64,000 nt of DNA, taken from NCBI RefSeq assembly GCF_024343735.1, contig NZ_RJUE01000062.1, forward strand, positions 62,001 through 126,000, in the 5' to 3' direction. Origin of the DNA: Lacihabitans sp. CCS-44 (GTDB taxonomy: Bacteria; Bacteroidota; Bacteroidia; Cytophagales; Spirosomataceae). Below the pieces are notes generated by a model. That model saw only the letters and a program-made list of their open reading frames with translations, did no database searches and was not told the origin of the DNA. Positions 51,058-59,948 of this stretch are shown here, piece by piece. Position 1 is the stretch's first letter. The number at the start of each line of letters is the position of its first letter. Position numbers and translations under genes: made by a program.

Positions 51058-52065
51058 TCACAATACTAAATTATTCTGAGCAACTATAGCTCCCGGTAAA
51101 TTATCCTCATCTAGCATATCTCTCATGTCTATTTCTATCGTCCGACTTATCTGCGTAATGGGCACATCGTTGGCACTGCCTTCAAATGGATTGACGGCAC
51201 TCTCGCCTATTTCCTCCAAAACATAAAACACCCAAGCCACTATGCCGCAAACAGGTATATTAAACCATATCGTGAAGTTTTCCAATACTGTACCCTCTCC
51301 TATTTTGTCAAATTCTTTGAGCAAACCAAACGGCAACAAAACTACAAACACAAACATCAGATAAGTAGCCACCGAGGCAAAATTTCTCGGATAAGGAAAG
51401 TTCTTGATTCTTTCCGCTCGGCCTTGATTGTCCGTAAATTTGGCTAGACAGTTTTGCAGTTGTGTCCATTCGTAATCATTTATGGTACCTTCTTTTTTAA
51501 GCTTTGCCAGTGTTTCTGACTGCAAAGCCGTTAGTTGTGTAGCTCTATTTTTTTTCAACAAAATATATTTTAGTTCTTCAGTGCTTAGGTAGTTTTTCAA
51601 CTCCTCCTCTACATGGCTTTGCCATTCTGGCACCTGATAGTTATTGTTCTGAAACTCCACATTCGTTACTCTTTTCATATTTTCCCAGCTTCGAGGCTCT
51701 CTGAGCTGAAACCGAAGGGCCGTAAGCCAAGCAAAATGCCTATTAAATATGGTTTTGACCAAGTCAGACTCTTTGCCGCCCAGTGCATCTCTCAGCGTAT
51801 AGCCAAAACTCCTGCTGTCGTTGATTATTCCACCATAAATCTGCCTTGCCTCCCAAATACGCCCATAACTGGCATTGTTTTTAAAACCCACAATGAACGA
51901 CAATGCCGTACCAAGTGTGGCAATGGGCTGCCAAGGAATAGAAATAAATGTAAACCCCTGTGCATACAAAGTGGTAGGTACGATTGCCACCAATACCAAC
52001 CAAAATGTTCCTCGGTAGGTCCACCTAAAAAACTCTAGAGGTCTATAGCGTTTTCCTGTATGCAT
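51058..52065 (-). CDS. Bestrophin-family anion channel
   Basis: A 335-residue membrane protein of the bestrophin/UPF0187 family: RPLEFFRWTYRGTFWLVLVA, the pore segment IPWQPIATLGTALSFIVGFK, NNASYGRIWEARQIYGGIIN with the family R-x-W-E-AR motif, and the C-terminal GESAVNPFEGSANDVPITQI (the acidic cluster region of bestrophins). Bacterial members form pentameric channels for chloride, bicarbonate or, in some cases, cations. Its ATG directly follows the stop codon of the potassium-channel-like gene, so both are made from one mRNA. Confidence 0.92.
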   Translation of the reverse strand: MHTGKRYRPLEFFRWTYRGTFWLVLVAIVPTTLYAQGFTFISIPWQPIATLGTALSFIVGFKNNASYGRIWEARQIYGGIINDSRSFGYTLRDALGGKESDLVKTIFNRHFAWLTALRFQLREPRSWENMKRVTNVEFQNNNYQVPEWQSHVEEELKNYLSTEELKYILLKKNRATQLTALQSETLAKLKKEGTINDYEWTQLQNCLAKFTDNQGRAERIKNFPYPRNFASVATYLMFVFVVLLPFGLLKEFDKIGEGTVLENFTIWFNIPVCGIVAWVFYVLEEIGESAVNPFEGSANDVPITQISRTIEIDMRDMLDEDNLPGAIVAQNNLVL

Positions 52066-52737
52066 CTATGATTTGTTATTTTGGGAGGTAAATTTACTAA
52101 TCAATATCCCGACCAAGACCACCATATAAAACTGCCCGATGATACCAATCAAAGATATCAACAGCTTGGTATAGTGCATATTGGGCAATATATCACCAAA
52201 ACCTATGCTGGTAATAGTTACTGTAGAGAGATACACGAAGTCGACATATACTGCGGTGGGATGACTCAAGTCCAGGCCTTTGTAGGCCAGCGGTTGAAAA
52301 TAAAAAACAGTTTGCTGTACAAATGTGGCCATCTCTATGAGCAGAAAATACCCACACCCCGAGGCCATGATGGCGTCTTTGTTTACGTAGCTGGGTTTTA
52401 TTAAAAACCTCAATACTTCATAAAAAACGTAGCCAAAAAACAAAGTGTACGATATACTCAGGAATATCAACACCTCTTTAGAAAACCCTATGAAATAAGA
52501 AAGCAAGGGTGTGCTGCAAATGGCAAATACCAACAGACGTAAAATCAAAAGCCGCTGCCGTTTTTGCTCCAAATAAACCCCGAAAGAAGTAACACCCAAA
52601 ATGACCATATTTATAGGCCAAAAGATATTGCGATACACCTCCAAGCTGCTCAATACCATGGCCATAAAAAGATGTTGAAACAAGCCGAAGAGCAAAAGCT
52701 CAAATTTATAATCCTTAAAAAATTGCCTAACGGTCAT
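52066..52737 (-). CDS. Two-pore-loop-type potassium channel protein
   Basis: A 223-residue protein with six hydrophobic segments. The last two bracket a pore loop with the selectivity-filter-like STVTITSIGFGDILPN, where SIGFGD stands for TVGYGD; the Gly-Phe-Gly form is known in some potassium channels. There is no cytosolic RCK domain; the C-terminus ends shortly after the last helix (MVVLVGILISKFTSQNNKS). It is immediately followed by the bestrophin gene (stop TAG, then ATG), so a potassium and an anion channel are produced together. Confidence 0.85.
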   Translation of the reverse strand: MTVRQFFKDYKFELLLFGLFQHLFMAMVLSSLEVYRNIFWPINMVILGVTSFGVYLEQKRQRLLILRLLVFAICSTPLLSYFIGFSKEVLIFLSISYTLFFGYVFYEVLRFLIKPSYVNKDAIMASGCGYFLLIEMATFVQQTVFYFQPLAYKGLDLSHPTAVYVDFVYLSTVTITSIGFGDILPNMHYTKLLISLIGIIGQFYMVVLVGILISKFTSQNNKS

Positions 52738-53006
52738 AGGGTGTCATTCATTTTTAGTAGCTCGGCAATCTACAGAGCCATGCTATTTGTAAATATAAAT
52801 AAAAACCGGCAGCCTCTCCAAAAAAAACATGAAACATCGGCCATCTATATCACTCTTTGCAGAAAGTTCGCCTTACCCCGCAAGTACAAGTACCTGATAA
52901 ACAATAAACAGCGAAATATCACCAGATTATTTTCATACATCAACCGCAAAGTTAAAAACTCAACAGAAAATCTCCTTTCCGTTAGATTTTTGCTTTTCTA
53001 TTACTT

Positions 53007-53014
53007 TAATTTTG
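53007..53014 (+). promoter_or_regulatory. -7 box before surface protein gene
   Basis: TAATTTTG fits TAnnTTTG and ends 20 bases before the ATG at 53035. TTTG is present upstream but only 14 bases away, so the -33 element is not convincing. Confidence 0.4.
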
Positions 53015-53034
53015 GTAAAACTAATATTTCAGCC

Positions 53035-54126
53035 ATGAAAAAAACATTTATCACCTTCATAATTAGTCTTCTGTTTATTCAAGCTTTTGCTCAAAACGCA
53101 AAAGTGATAGACTCACCGACTGGTACAGTAATAAGCAACGCCGGAGGAACTGACATTCCTTATTCCGCTTCTATTTTAGATATTAGGAGTTCAAACAAAG
53201 GCGTATTACTACCTCGCATGAGCACGGTCAGTAGAGATGCCATCGGCTCACCACAGGCGGGCTTACTTTTATTTAATTCTACCACCAATCAATTTGATTT
53301 TCATAATGGCACCTCCTGGCAACAATTATACTTAGGAAATCAATGGGGAATTAATGGCCCTACACTACATCATAACGGCTCTGTGGGTGTCGGGATTACC
53401 TCTATGCTCAATTCTAGTACATTTCTCACCGTAAGAGGAAACTTAGGAGGTACAAATTATGAGGGTATGTATATCGATGCCAGTTCTTCTACAGGAAAAC
53501 CCTTTTATGGTTACGCTACGGGTGGTCTTTCGAAAGCATTTCATTACTTCGACGGAAGCAATAACAAATGGCATTTATATAACTCTGGAGATAGGTTAAC
53601 AGTTACTTCAAATGGTGAAGTAGGCATAGGTATTGTAAGTCCCGGTTACAAACTTGAAGTAAACGGAGATGCACAAATCAATACAAATTTATGGGTAAAT
53701 GGCACTTTCGATGTTGATGGCACGAGTGATTTTGCATCAAGTGTGAATATGCAGAATAACCTCACTATTGGTAATAACCTCACTGTCAGCAGCAACATTT
53801 TGGTGAATGGAAACAAAGGAATTGTTAGAAGTTCAAGTGGCACGCAACAGAAAGTTGTACGAACAACTGGTGGTTTTGGCGTAACCAACCTATCAGTAGG
53901 GGGTTTTGTAGATAGCGGTAACTTAAATTATGAAAACTTTGGAGGGATACCAACTGTCACCGTGGGACAAGTTAATAATGCCACAGCTACGGGTGAATGG
54001 TATAAGATATTAATTATTCCAATAAATGTTACAGCTACTGAATGTCAATTACGAATTGTTAATTTAGCAAGCGATACTGTTACATTTACTGGTACCTGGA
54101 ATTTCTTGATTGTTGGACCTGAGTAA
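53035..54126 (+). CDS. Secreted surface/tail-fibre-like protein
   Basis: A 363-residue protein from the ATG at 53035, which opens a signal peptide ending at IQAFAQ; the frame is open over 150 codons further upstream but without protein-like content. The N-terminal segment SILDIRSSNKGVLLPRMSTV followed by GLLLFNSTTNQFDFHNGTSW is a Bacteroidota motif found in surface and tail-fibre-like proteins. Then come strand-turn repeats (VGIGIVSPGYKLEVNGDAQI, NNLTIGNNLTVSSNILVNG). The usual endosialidase-chaperone domain is absent and it ends in a short beta domain. Function is unknown; adhesion is possible. Confidence 0.7.
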   Translation: MKKTFITFIISLLFIQAFAQNAKVIDSPTGTVISNAGGTDIPYSASILDIRSSNKGVLLPRMSTVSRDAIGSPQAGLLLFNSTTNQFDFHNGTSWQQLYLGNQWGINGPTLHHNGSVGVGITSMLNSSTFLTVRGNLGGTNYEGMYIDASSSTGKPFYGYATGGLSKAFHYFDGSNNKWHLYNSGDRLTVTSNGEVGIGIVSPGYKLEVNGDAQINTNLWVNGTFDVDGTSDFASSVNMQNNLTIGNNLTVSSNILVNGNKGIVRSSSGTQQKVVRTTGGFGVTNLSVGGFVDSGNLNYENFGGIPTVTVGQVNNATATGEWYKILIIPINVTATECQLRIVNLASDTVTFTGTWNFLIVGPE

Positions 54127-54376
54127 CTGAAATTCCCAAAAAAAGACCTACTTTTAATTTAAAGACTCAGCCTTATATTTCGTAGCTTTCTTTGCGTAAC
54201 TTCATGAAAGTTATTCCACGAAGTTTCCACAAAAAACACAAAGATAAATACGTCCCGCTTTGTGAAACTTCGTGCCTTCTTTGTGTGCCTTTGGGTTATA
54301 ACTTTAACAGTAACACACTTAGAGACCCATCGGTCGCAATTTCATTAGATTACCATCTGAATTTCATTGTGCTCAC
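54127..54376. other. Intergenic segment with dispersed TTCGTG words
   Basis: Between the surface protein and the minisatellite there is no supportable gene. At 54178-54300 words such as CGTAGCTTTCTTTGCGTAAC, AACTTCGTGCCTTCTTTGTG and TGTGCCTTTGGGTTATAAC suggest a degenerate dispersed repeat. A 69-codon open frame here has no protein-like features. Confidence 0.35.
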
Positions 54377-54779
54377 AGTCCTGTCAACCAGTAACCAGTA
54401 ACCCACTTCGGCTACGCTCAGTGTCCAGTCAACCAGTAACCAGTAACCAGTAACTCACTTCGGCTCCAATCCACCAGTAACCAGTCAACCAGTAACCACT
54501 AACCCACTTCGGCTCCAGTCAACCAATAACCAGTCAACCAATAACCAGTAACCCACTTCGGCTACCTCAGTGTCCAGTCAACCAGTAACCCACTTCGGCT
54601 CCAATCCACCAGTAACCAGTCAACCAATAACCAGTAACCCACTTCGGCTACGCTCAGTGTCCAATCCACCAGTAACCAGTCAACCAATAACCAGTAACCC
54701 ACTTCGGCTCCACCAGTAACCAGTCAACCAATAACCAGTAACCCACTTCGGCTACGCTCAGTGTCCAGTCAACCAATAA
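54377..54779. repeat. Minisatellite with eight CACTTCGGCT blocks
   Basis: About 400 bases consist of CCAGTAACC / CCAGTCAACCAATAACC words punctuated by CACTTCGGCT at 54404, 54456, 54505, 54554, 54591, 54640, 54700 and 54744. Spacings are 52, 50-ish, 49, 37, 49, 60 and 44 bases. In units 1, 6 and 8 the block extends to CACTTCGGCTACGCTCAGTG, an imperfect palindrome. The array runs up to the epimerase stop codon, which follows its last CCAATAAC. Copy-number variation is expected. Confidence 0.9.
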
Positions 54780-55667
54780 CTACCCCACATACTTCCTCCA
54801 ATTGTGCATCTCCTTAAAACCCAAAACCTCCCTAATTTTTCGGTTAGAGAATAAAGCCTCGTGTTCGTCTAGTTCTCGGCTTAGGGCTACGTTCGGGAAA
54901 AACCTTTCCAACAACTCCTTATTGGTCAGTACAGCACCGTTGTGGTCATTGCCAGCATTGAAAACCTGATAGCCCAAGCCGTCTTTCTTTAGGCATAAAT
55001 CCACAATCTGCCCCAAATCACGGGCATCGATATAACAAAACGCATTTCGGCGACGCACTTCGGGTTTTTTGAAATAATACGGAAACAGTTCAGCGTACTC
55101 GTGCGGCTCTATAACATTGCCGATACGCAGGGCATATATATCAAAGCCCGAGCGAAGTTGAAAACTCTGGGCCGTTTTTTCGTTTACTACTTTAGACAAG
55201 CCATAGCTGTCCATGGGGTCTACGTCATAATCTTCTTCTAGGGGCAATACTTTGGGGTCGGTAACTCCATCTGCAAAACAAATACCGTAGGTGGTCTCCG
55301 ACGAAGCGATGATAATCTTCTTGATGCCGAGTTTTACAGCGGCCTCTATCACGTTGTACGTACCGATGGTATTTATCCTAAAAGTCTCGTTATCAGGCTT
55401 GATAAGGATACGTGGCACCGCAGCAAAATGCACCACGGCATCAAACTTGGGTATGCCTTGGCCTCCCTCCAACTCGTGCAGACCAGTGTACGAGCTCATG
55501 GCATTAAACATCTGCCCCGAGTCGGTGATATCGGCTATCAGATTATCTACACCTGGATAATGCAATGGCGTAAGATCGACATTGAGCACTTGGTGCCCTT
55601 GCTCCAACAAATACGGTATAACATGCTTTCCTGCCTTTCCCGAACCTCCTGTAAATAGTATTCGCAT
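54780..55667 (-). CDS. NAD-dependent epimerase/dehydratase (extended SDR)
   Basis: A 295-residue extended SDR of nucleotide-sugar epimerase type. The N-terminal Rossmann motif is MRILFTGGSGKAGKHVIPYL (GGSGKAG), then VVHFAAVPRIL, IIIASSETTYG with the catalytic Ser/Thr region, and DSYGLSKVVNEKTAQSF with YxxxK. The C-terminal part RKIREVLGFKEMHNWRKYV is typical. It probably converts a sugar or sugar nucleotide; the substrate is not readable. Its 3' end borders the minisatellite and its 5' end faces a 490-base gap. Confidence 0.9.
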   Translation of the reverse strand: MRILFTGGSGKAGKHVIPYLLEQGHQVLNVDLTPLHYPGVDNLIADITDSGQMFNAMSSYTGLHELEGGQGIPKFDAVVHFAAVPRILIKPDNETFRINTIGTYNVIEAAVKLGIKKIIIASSETTYGICFADGVTDPKVLPLEEDYDVDPMDSYGLSKVVNEKTAQSFQLRSGFDIYALRIGNVIEPHEYAELFPYYFKKPEVRRRNAFCYIDARDLGQIVDLCLKKDGLGYQVFNAGNDHNGAVLTNKELLERFFPNVALSRELDEHEALFSNRKIREVLGFKEMHNWRKYVG

Positions 55668-56104
55668 TTTTATAGGTTTGATTTTTTATCTGATTTCATT
55701 TTATATTACTGGAGTCCGACTAAAATTATTTTTAACCGAAAAACATATCCTCAATGACCATTTGTGAATGTTTTTATGCTCTATAAAAAAACACCCCAAT
55801 TTAACCAATTTCGCCTTGCCGGCAGGGCCTTCATTTTTTTCTCGGACAACTGTAATTTTAAACTTAAGTTAGCTGTTGTTTTTCAAATTCATTCACCATC
55901 CATTATCTGTTTCTACGTACATGCATCAATACAGATTAATTTACCTTTAAAACTCAAGATAAGAATAGTTATCAGAGAAACTACCCTTATGACTTCTGCA
56001 CAAAGATAGGTTGTGTCGAGTAAAAAGGAAACCCAACTTTTAGGAAATACTTCGGCTTCCAAGGTACTTGTCCTATTACTTTATTCTCTTAAATTTAATC
56101 AGGC

Positions 56105-56136
56105 TTTGTTTTCTAATATTTTTTATTTTAGATTTG
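56105..56136 (+). promoter_or_regulatory. Full-consensus Bacteroidota promoter
   Basis: TTTG at 56105-56108 and TAGATTTG at 56129-56136 are separated by exactly 20 bases, a perfect match to TTTG-N19-21-TAnnTTTG. It lies 20 bases before the ATG at 56157 and should drive the DUF1566 and beta-helix genes. The remaining 55668-56104 gap shows no other supportable feature. Confidence 0.7.
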
Positions 56137-56156
56137 AAATACAAAACCTTAATGCC

Positions 56157-56921
56157 ATGAAAATAAAACTAATAATTACTCTTGGGCTTCTTATGGCCCA
56201 ATGGTCGGCCAAGGCTCAGAGTATCACGCTCAATCCTTCAGATTCCAAAAACATTTTAACCATTGAAGCTTCCGGCCAAGCCCTAAAGCTGCCCGTGCTC
56301 AACGAGTCCCAAAGAAATCTTATAGCCGCACCCGTGATGGGCATGCAAGTATATTGTAGCAACTGCCTTGCTGGAACAGGTGCATATTCTTACAATGGTT
56401 ATTCATGGGTACCCATGTTTGTGTTTGACTCCTCCGATTTGCCCAGCTATACGGTAGGGCAGTTGGCCCATGGTGGCAGAGTGATTTTTGTAGACGATAC
56501 TGGCCGGCATGGATTAGTGGTGGCACCAGTAGACCAGACGATTGGCATAAAGTGGTTCAATGTCAACTTTCATATCACAGGTGCCACCAGAGTGGGCATT
56601 TATGGTGGCATTGAAAACACCACCGACATCGTTCGTATTGAAGGAAATGGCTCTTATGCCGCCAAAATTGCCCAGTCTTACACTGGTGGGGGCTTTGGCG
56701 ACTGGTATCTGCCTTCACTAGAAGAGCTCAAGTTAATTTACAATCAAAAAAACACAATTGGTGGTTTTGCTGATGCCAACTATTGGACTTCAACAGAAAT
56801 AGAAGGTTCACCAACAAACAACCCTTCCATTACGGCTTATGTAAAAGACTTTACGGCAGGAGCTGAGTCAGCACTTGGCAAACAATCGGACGCAAGAGTT
56901 AGAGCCATTAGAAAATTTTAA
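56157..56921 (+). CDS. Secreted DUF1566 (Lcl C-terminal-like) protein
   Basis: A 254-residue protein from the ATG at 56157, with a signal peptide ending at SAKAQ; the frame is open 48 codons upstream. The N-terminal part is a Bacteroidota surface-protein segment (LPVLNESQRNLIAAPVMGMQ, GAYSYNGYSWVPM). The C-terminal DUF1566 domain has GGFGDWYLPSLEELKLIYNQ, ANYWTSTEIEG and DARVRAIRKF. DUF1566 domains occur in surface lipoproteins and adhesins with a C-type-lectin-like fold. It is followed after 12 bases by the beta-helix gene and shares the full-consensus promoter. Confidence 0.8.
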   Translation: MKIKLIITLGLLMAQWSAKAQSITLNPSDSKNILTIEASGQALKLPVLNESQRNLIAAPVMGMQVYCSNCLAGTGAYSYNGYSWVPMFVFDSSDLPSYTVGQLAHGGRVIFVDDTGRHGLVVAPVDQTIGIKWFNVNFHITGATRVGIYGGIENTTDIVRIEGNGSYAAKIAQSYTGGGFGDWYLPSLEELKLIYNQKNTIGGFADANYWTSTEIEGSPTNNPSITAYVKDFTAGAESALGKQSDARVRAIRKF

Positions 56922-56933
56922 AAAACTATTACC

Positions 56934-57815
56934 ATGAAAAAATATTTAGCAATTCTTCTCTTCATTTCATTTAATATATACGGACAAGCTAGCCGCACCT
57001 GGGTTTCTGGTGTCGGCGACGACGCCAATCCTTGTAGCCGAACTGCTCCCTGCAAGACCTTTGCTGGAGCTATCTCTAAGACAGCCCCAGCTGGAGAAAT
57101 CTCTGTATTAGATCCCGGAGGATTTGGGGCAGTTACCATAACAAAGTCCATTACCATCAGTGGCGATGGCACATTGGCCGGAATTCTTGCCGCAGGCACC
57201 AATGGTGTAATCATAAATGTAGCTGCTACAGATAAAGTCGTTTTAAGAAATTTATCTATCGAAGGATTTAAAACTGGCCTCAATGGCATTCGTTTCTTAG
57301 CTGGAGGAGAACTTGTGGTGGAAAACTGTACCATCAACAACTTTAAAGAAAACGGCATATCTGCTGACATGACTACCGGAAATGCCAAAATATTGATCTC
57401 AAATACCTCGATTTTAGGTTTTTTATACCCCTCCTCCATAGGCCTCAAATTACTTCAGAATAACTCGACTGCAAACCTCAGAGTTTCGGTAGTTGGCTCC
57501 AGAATCCAATCGCTCGATTCTGCCATTGTGGCCCATGAAAACACAAATTTGTCCGTTATGAATTCTGTGGTGTCTTCAAACCTAACTGGCATTAAGGGTA
57601 AGGGTAGTGCCAAAGTATTATTGCAAAACTCTCAAATATTTAACAACGGCACTGCTTTGATTTCTCTAGGCAATTCAGAACTCAGCCTTTCTGGCTCAGC
57701 CATGACCAACAATACCATAGGAGCATCAGGTGACAAACTCATTCTTTCGTTTGGCAACAACACCATCCTAAACAACCCAACCTCCGCTCCTTTGGGTGTG
57801 ATGCGGCTGGATTAG
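56934..57815 (+). CDS. Secreted right-handed beta-helix protein
   Basis: A 293-residue protein with a signal peptide ending near FNIYGQ. The opening RTWVSGVGDDANPCSRTAPC, CKTFAGAISKTAPAGEISVL is the typical start of parallel beta-helix surface proteins. Rungs follow (VVLRNLSIEGFKTGLNGIRF, LVVENCTINNFKENGI, ILISNTSILGF, VLLQNSQIFNNGTALISLGN, SGSAMTNNTIGASGDKLILS). Such proteins bind or cleave polysaccharides; no lyase residues can be named. The last 71 codons and 94 bases beyond the stop are duplicated at 59958-60265. Confidence 0.82.
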   Translation: MKKYLAILLFISFNIYGQASRTWVSGVGDDANPCSRTAPCKTFAGAISKTAPAGEISVLDPGGFGAVTITKSITISGDGTLAGILAAGTNGVIINVAATDKVVLRNLSIEGFKTGLNGIRFLAGGELVVENCTINNFKENGISADMTTGNAKILISNTSILGFLYPSSIGLKLLQNNSTANLRVSVVGSRIQSLDSAIVAHENTNLSVMNSVVSSNLTGIKGKGSAKVLLQNSQIFNNGTALISLGNSELSLSGSAMTNNTIGASGDKLILSFGNNTILNNPTSAPLGVMRLD

Positions 57816-57909
57816 GTGGGAGGACTTTGAGAATAAAATTGACAACCAATTTCTTCATTTCGGTCTGAAGATAGATGGACGTTGCTTCTTAGTCTGAAGA
57901 CTAAGAAGA
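57603..57909. repeat. 307-base direct repeat, copy A
   Basis: From GGTAGTGCCAAAG in the beta-helix gene to the palindrome after its stop codon, this segment recurs at 59958-60265 in the same orientation with only a few differences. The copies flank a three-gene minus-strand cassette. Confidence 0.9.
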
Positions 57910-57910
57910 T
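57861..57910. repeat. REP-like palindromic unit 1
   Basis: A degenerate first palindrome (CGGTCTGAAGATAG) is followed by ATGGAC and a perfect hairpin CTTCTTAGTC-TGAA-GACTAAGAAG at 57885-57908. The same two-palindrome unit is found at 60217-60267 and 60359-60408. In RNA the second arm forms a 10-base stem that could stabilise or stop transcripts. Confidence 0.75.
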
Positions 57911-57951
57911 CGGTTTAATATCAATTCAGAAACACAAACATTATTTAAAAA

Positions 57952-58773
57952 CTAAAATAAGCTTAGTTGGTTTTCAATTTTGGGGTGAAAAGTACCAATT
58001 ATCATAAAGGGATTCTTGCTTACATAATGATTCGTTTTAGTTGTTCCTAGAAACAAATACAAATCTTTGGTCTTTGCAAAGTCATCAAAGTACTTCTTCT
58101 TTACATCTGCTATAGCCTTACTTTCAATACCTTCATGCCTCGCCAAACAATTCCAATATAATTGTCCAATTTCCCAATCTTCTATCATCATCTTACTCTT
58201 CCTGCCCTTAACATCTATCAAAACATAAGAGAATTTATAAGGTAGTTTTCTTACAACTTTAAATGGGTCTTCGGGCTGTTTAAACAAACCTAACTGCATT
58301 CTTTCAGCTTCAATGGACGCAAGTTTTCCTTTGTCCCATTCTCTTTCAACCTCTTCAATAGTAAAATCAAGAATTTCTTTTGGTTTAAAAACGGCCAAAG
58401 AAGTACAAATAGTTTTGTCATGGGCTTCTTCAATTAACAAGCTTAAATCATCATAGATTTTTCCAAGGACAAACTCTTTTCTGGCTGCCCAGTTATGAAC
58501 TGGCTCTAAATGTCCAACAATATTTATTGGACTCTCATGACTATTGGGTCTGTAGCTTTCTGGTCTAAAATCGCTCCTATTATTAACCAAGTCAAGTTCA
58601 ATCCAGTCATATTTACTGTATTGTTGGTCATAATCCTTTTTTCTAAATTGAACAGGATAGATCCTAACCATCCTTCCATCTTCAAGGAATCCTGCTGTGC
58701 AAACTAATTCGTCGTATTTAGATGAGAGCGAGGGATATGTTTTAACAGTTATGAGGACTTTAGTTTTTGCCAT
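57952..58773 (-). CDS. Conserved protein of a DUF488 cassette, unknown function
   Basis: A 273-residue soluble protein. The N-terminal half is beta-rich: KVLITVKTYPSLSSKYDELV, TAGFLEDGRMVRIYPVQFRK, YDWIELDLVNNRSDFRPESY. A helical region follows (about 110-180) and then a second beta part (KFSYVLIDVKGRKSKMMIED, LYLFLGTTKTNHYVSKNPFM). No signal peptide or membrane segment is present, and no named family was recognised. It lies 5 bases downstream of the DUF488 gene, so the two are surely co-translated. The segment carrying them is bounded by a 307-base duplication and lies beside Kiwa and restriction-modification genes, so a role in defence is a hypothesis. Confidence 0.75.
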   Translation of the reverse strand: MAKTKVLITVKTYPSLSSKYDELVCTAGFLEDGRMVRIYPVQFRKKDYDQQYSKYDWIELDLVNNRSDFRPESYRPNSHESPINIVGHLEPVHNWAARKEFVLGKIYDDLSLLIEEAHDKTICTSLAVFKPKEILDFTIEEVEREWDKGKLASIEAERMQLGLFKQPEDPFKVVRKLPYKFSYVLIDVKGRKSKMMIEDWEIGQLYWNCLARHEGIESKAIADVKKKYFDDFAKTKDLYLFLGTTKTNHYVSKNPFMIIGTFHPKIENQLSLF

Positions 58774-58778
58774 TTAAA

Positions 58779-59666
58779 TCAAATATGTTTTAACTCATAT
58801 TCAAAACCTGGTAAGGCGGTTATTGCTTCTGCTAATGGTTTGCGGTGGCATTGACAAATATTTGCCTCAAAACAGGTAAGTGCTATGCGTTGGTGTTTTT
58901 TTAATAAATTCAATATTTCTAATTGTGTTTTTTGTGTTTTTGTAAGATTTTTTAATTTGTAATCTTCAAACAATACATCATAATCAGATTGCGTATTTAA
59001 TTCCTGCCTTTGGTCAGATTGTATTCCAACTTCTGGATAATGAAGATAAGCTATGCCAAGATTTTCGCAAAAACGTTTTAATTGACTTTTACTAAATCCG
59101 TATTTCATACTCAAGGGATTGTTTCTAACATCTACCAACAGTTTCACATCGTTCCTAACGAGCCTATTAAGATACTCTTCCAGTGAAATTCCTTCATAAC
59201 CAATTGTAAACAATACATTTTTGCTTTCAAAAGTACGAAGAGCCTTCACTTTGGCAAATTCATTTTCCGAAAGTATCTCTTGGGCCTTTATGCTTTTAGT
59301 AGCCCAATAAGGGAAATTCAAATAAGTATGCTTCATAAGGCCAAACGAACTCATTCCACCATACAGCTTCTTTATTTCTAGCACTTTTTGCTGGTCTATA
59401 GCTTTTAGTTGTTCGAAATAAGTTGTTTTCTCCGCTACAAAGAAGTGACTTTCGGTTTCAGTTAATAAACCTTTAGTGACCATAGTAACCAAGTCTGCAC
59501 TAGCCGAAAACGAATAACAACCAAACTTGTAAGGCACAAAATCATATACACATTCTTTGCCCTGCGACTGACTAAACAAAAAGAGTATTTTCTGAAGTCT
59601 GATTTTTTCCAGATTCCCTTCAAACAACTCCAAAAAGGCTAATATTACTTTTCTTCTGTAGAACAT
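58779..59666 (-). CDS. DUF488 protein with N-terminal Panacea-like domain
   Basis: A 295-residue protein in two parts. Residues 1-120 resemble the winged-helix Panacea/SocA-type antitoxin domain (IRLQKILFLFSQSQGKECVY, DFVPYKFGCYSFSASADLVT). Residues about 150-290 are a DUF488 domain: VLFTIGYEGISLEEYLNRLV, KLLVDVRNNPLSMKYGFSKS, IAYLHYPEVGI and the Cys/His motif LTCFEANICQCHRKPLAEAI. DUF488 proteins are conserved but without a proven reaction; the Cys-His-Arg motif suggests metal or nucleotide chemistry. The gene is coupled to the 273-residue protein gene downstream. A truncated gene lies 30 bases upstream. Confidence 0.82.
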   Translation of the reverse strand: MFYRRKVILAFLELFEGNLEKIRLQKILFLFSQSQGKECVYDFVPYKFGCYSFSASADLVTMVTKGLLTETESHFFVAEKTTYFEQLKAIDQQKVLEIKKLYGGMSSFGLMKHTYLNFPYWATKSIKAQEILSENEFAKVKALRTFESKNVLFTIGYEGISLEEYLNRLVRNDVKLLVDVRNNPLSMKYGFSKSQLKRFCENLGIAYLHYPEVGIQSDQRQELNTQSDYDVLFEDYKLKNLTKTQKTQLEILNLLKKHQRIALTCFEANICQCHRKPLAEAITALPGFEYELKHI

Positions 59667-59696
59667 GACACAAAGGTAAGATTTTAATAATTTACT

Positions 59697-59948
59697 TTAC
59701 CAGTCTCCCTTCTTTTTGTAATATTCCATGCCCTTGAAAGCAGCAGTTTGTGCCTCTCTTAAAGTTTCAAACTCTTTTTTGCCAAATGATTCATCGATTT
59801 TTACAGTAAACTTCCCAGTATTTTTATTTTTAAAGATTGTGATATTGTGTTCTTCGATATTCAAATATGTATTCCCCTTTGCACTAGACTTCGATTTACG
59901 GCTGTACCAAGTTTTAAGTCTTGAAGCTCGACTTCTTAACTCTTTTTT
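59697..59948 (-). pseudogene. 5'-truncated gene at the repeat junction
   Basis: A minus-strand frame of 83 codons ends at TAA 59697-59699 and encodes RASRLKTWYSRKSKSSAKGN, NITIFKNKNTGKFTVKIDES and REAQTAAFKGMEYYKKKGDW, a plausible C-terminus of a cytosolic protein. There is no start codon near the 5' end, and in-frame stops lie at 59949-59954, nine bases before the copy B repeat begins. The gene was most likely cut when the repeat was placed here. The family is not identified; it is too short for a reliable match by eye. Confidence 0.55.

Noticed and set aside
52564-53034. A 157-codon N-terminal extension of the surface protein
   Set aside because: The ATG at 53035 opens a clear signal peptide just after a -7 box, and the extension overlaps the potassium-channel gene in antisense and looks non-protein.
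54377-54779. CRISPR array
   Set aside because: The repeated blocks have irregular spacing (37-60 bases), and the sequences between them are themselves repeats (CCAGTAACC words), not unique spacers; no cas genes lie nearby.
55764-56009. An 81-codon plus-strand gene before the DUF1566 gene
   Set aside because: No family features, no good start context, and composition like non-coding A/T-rich DNA.
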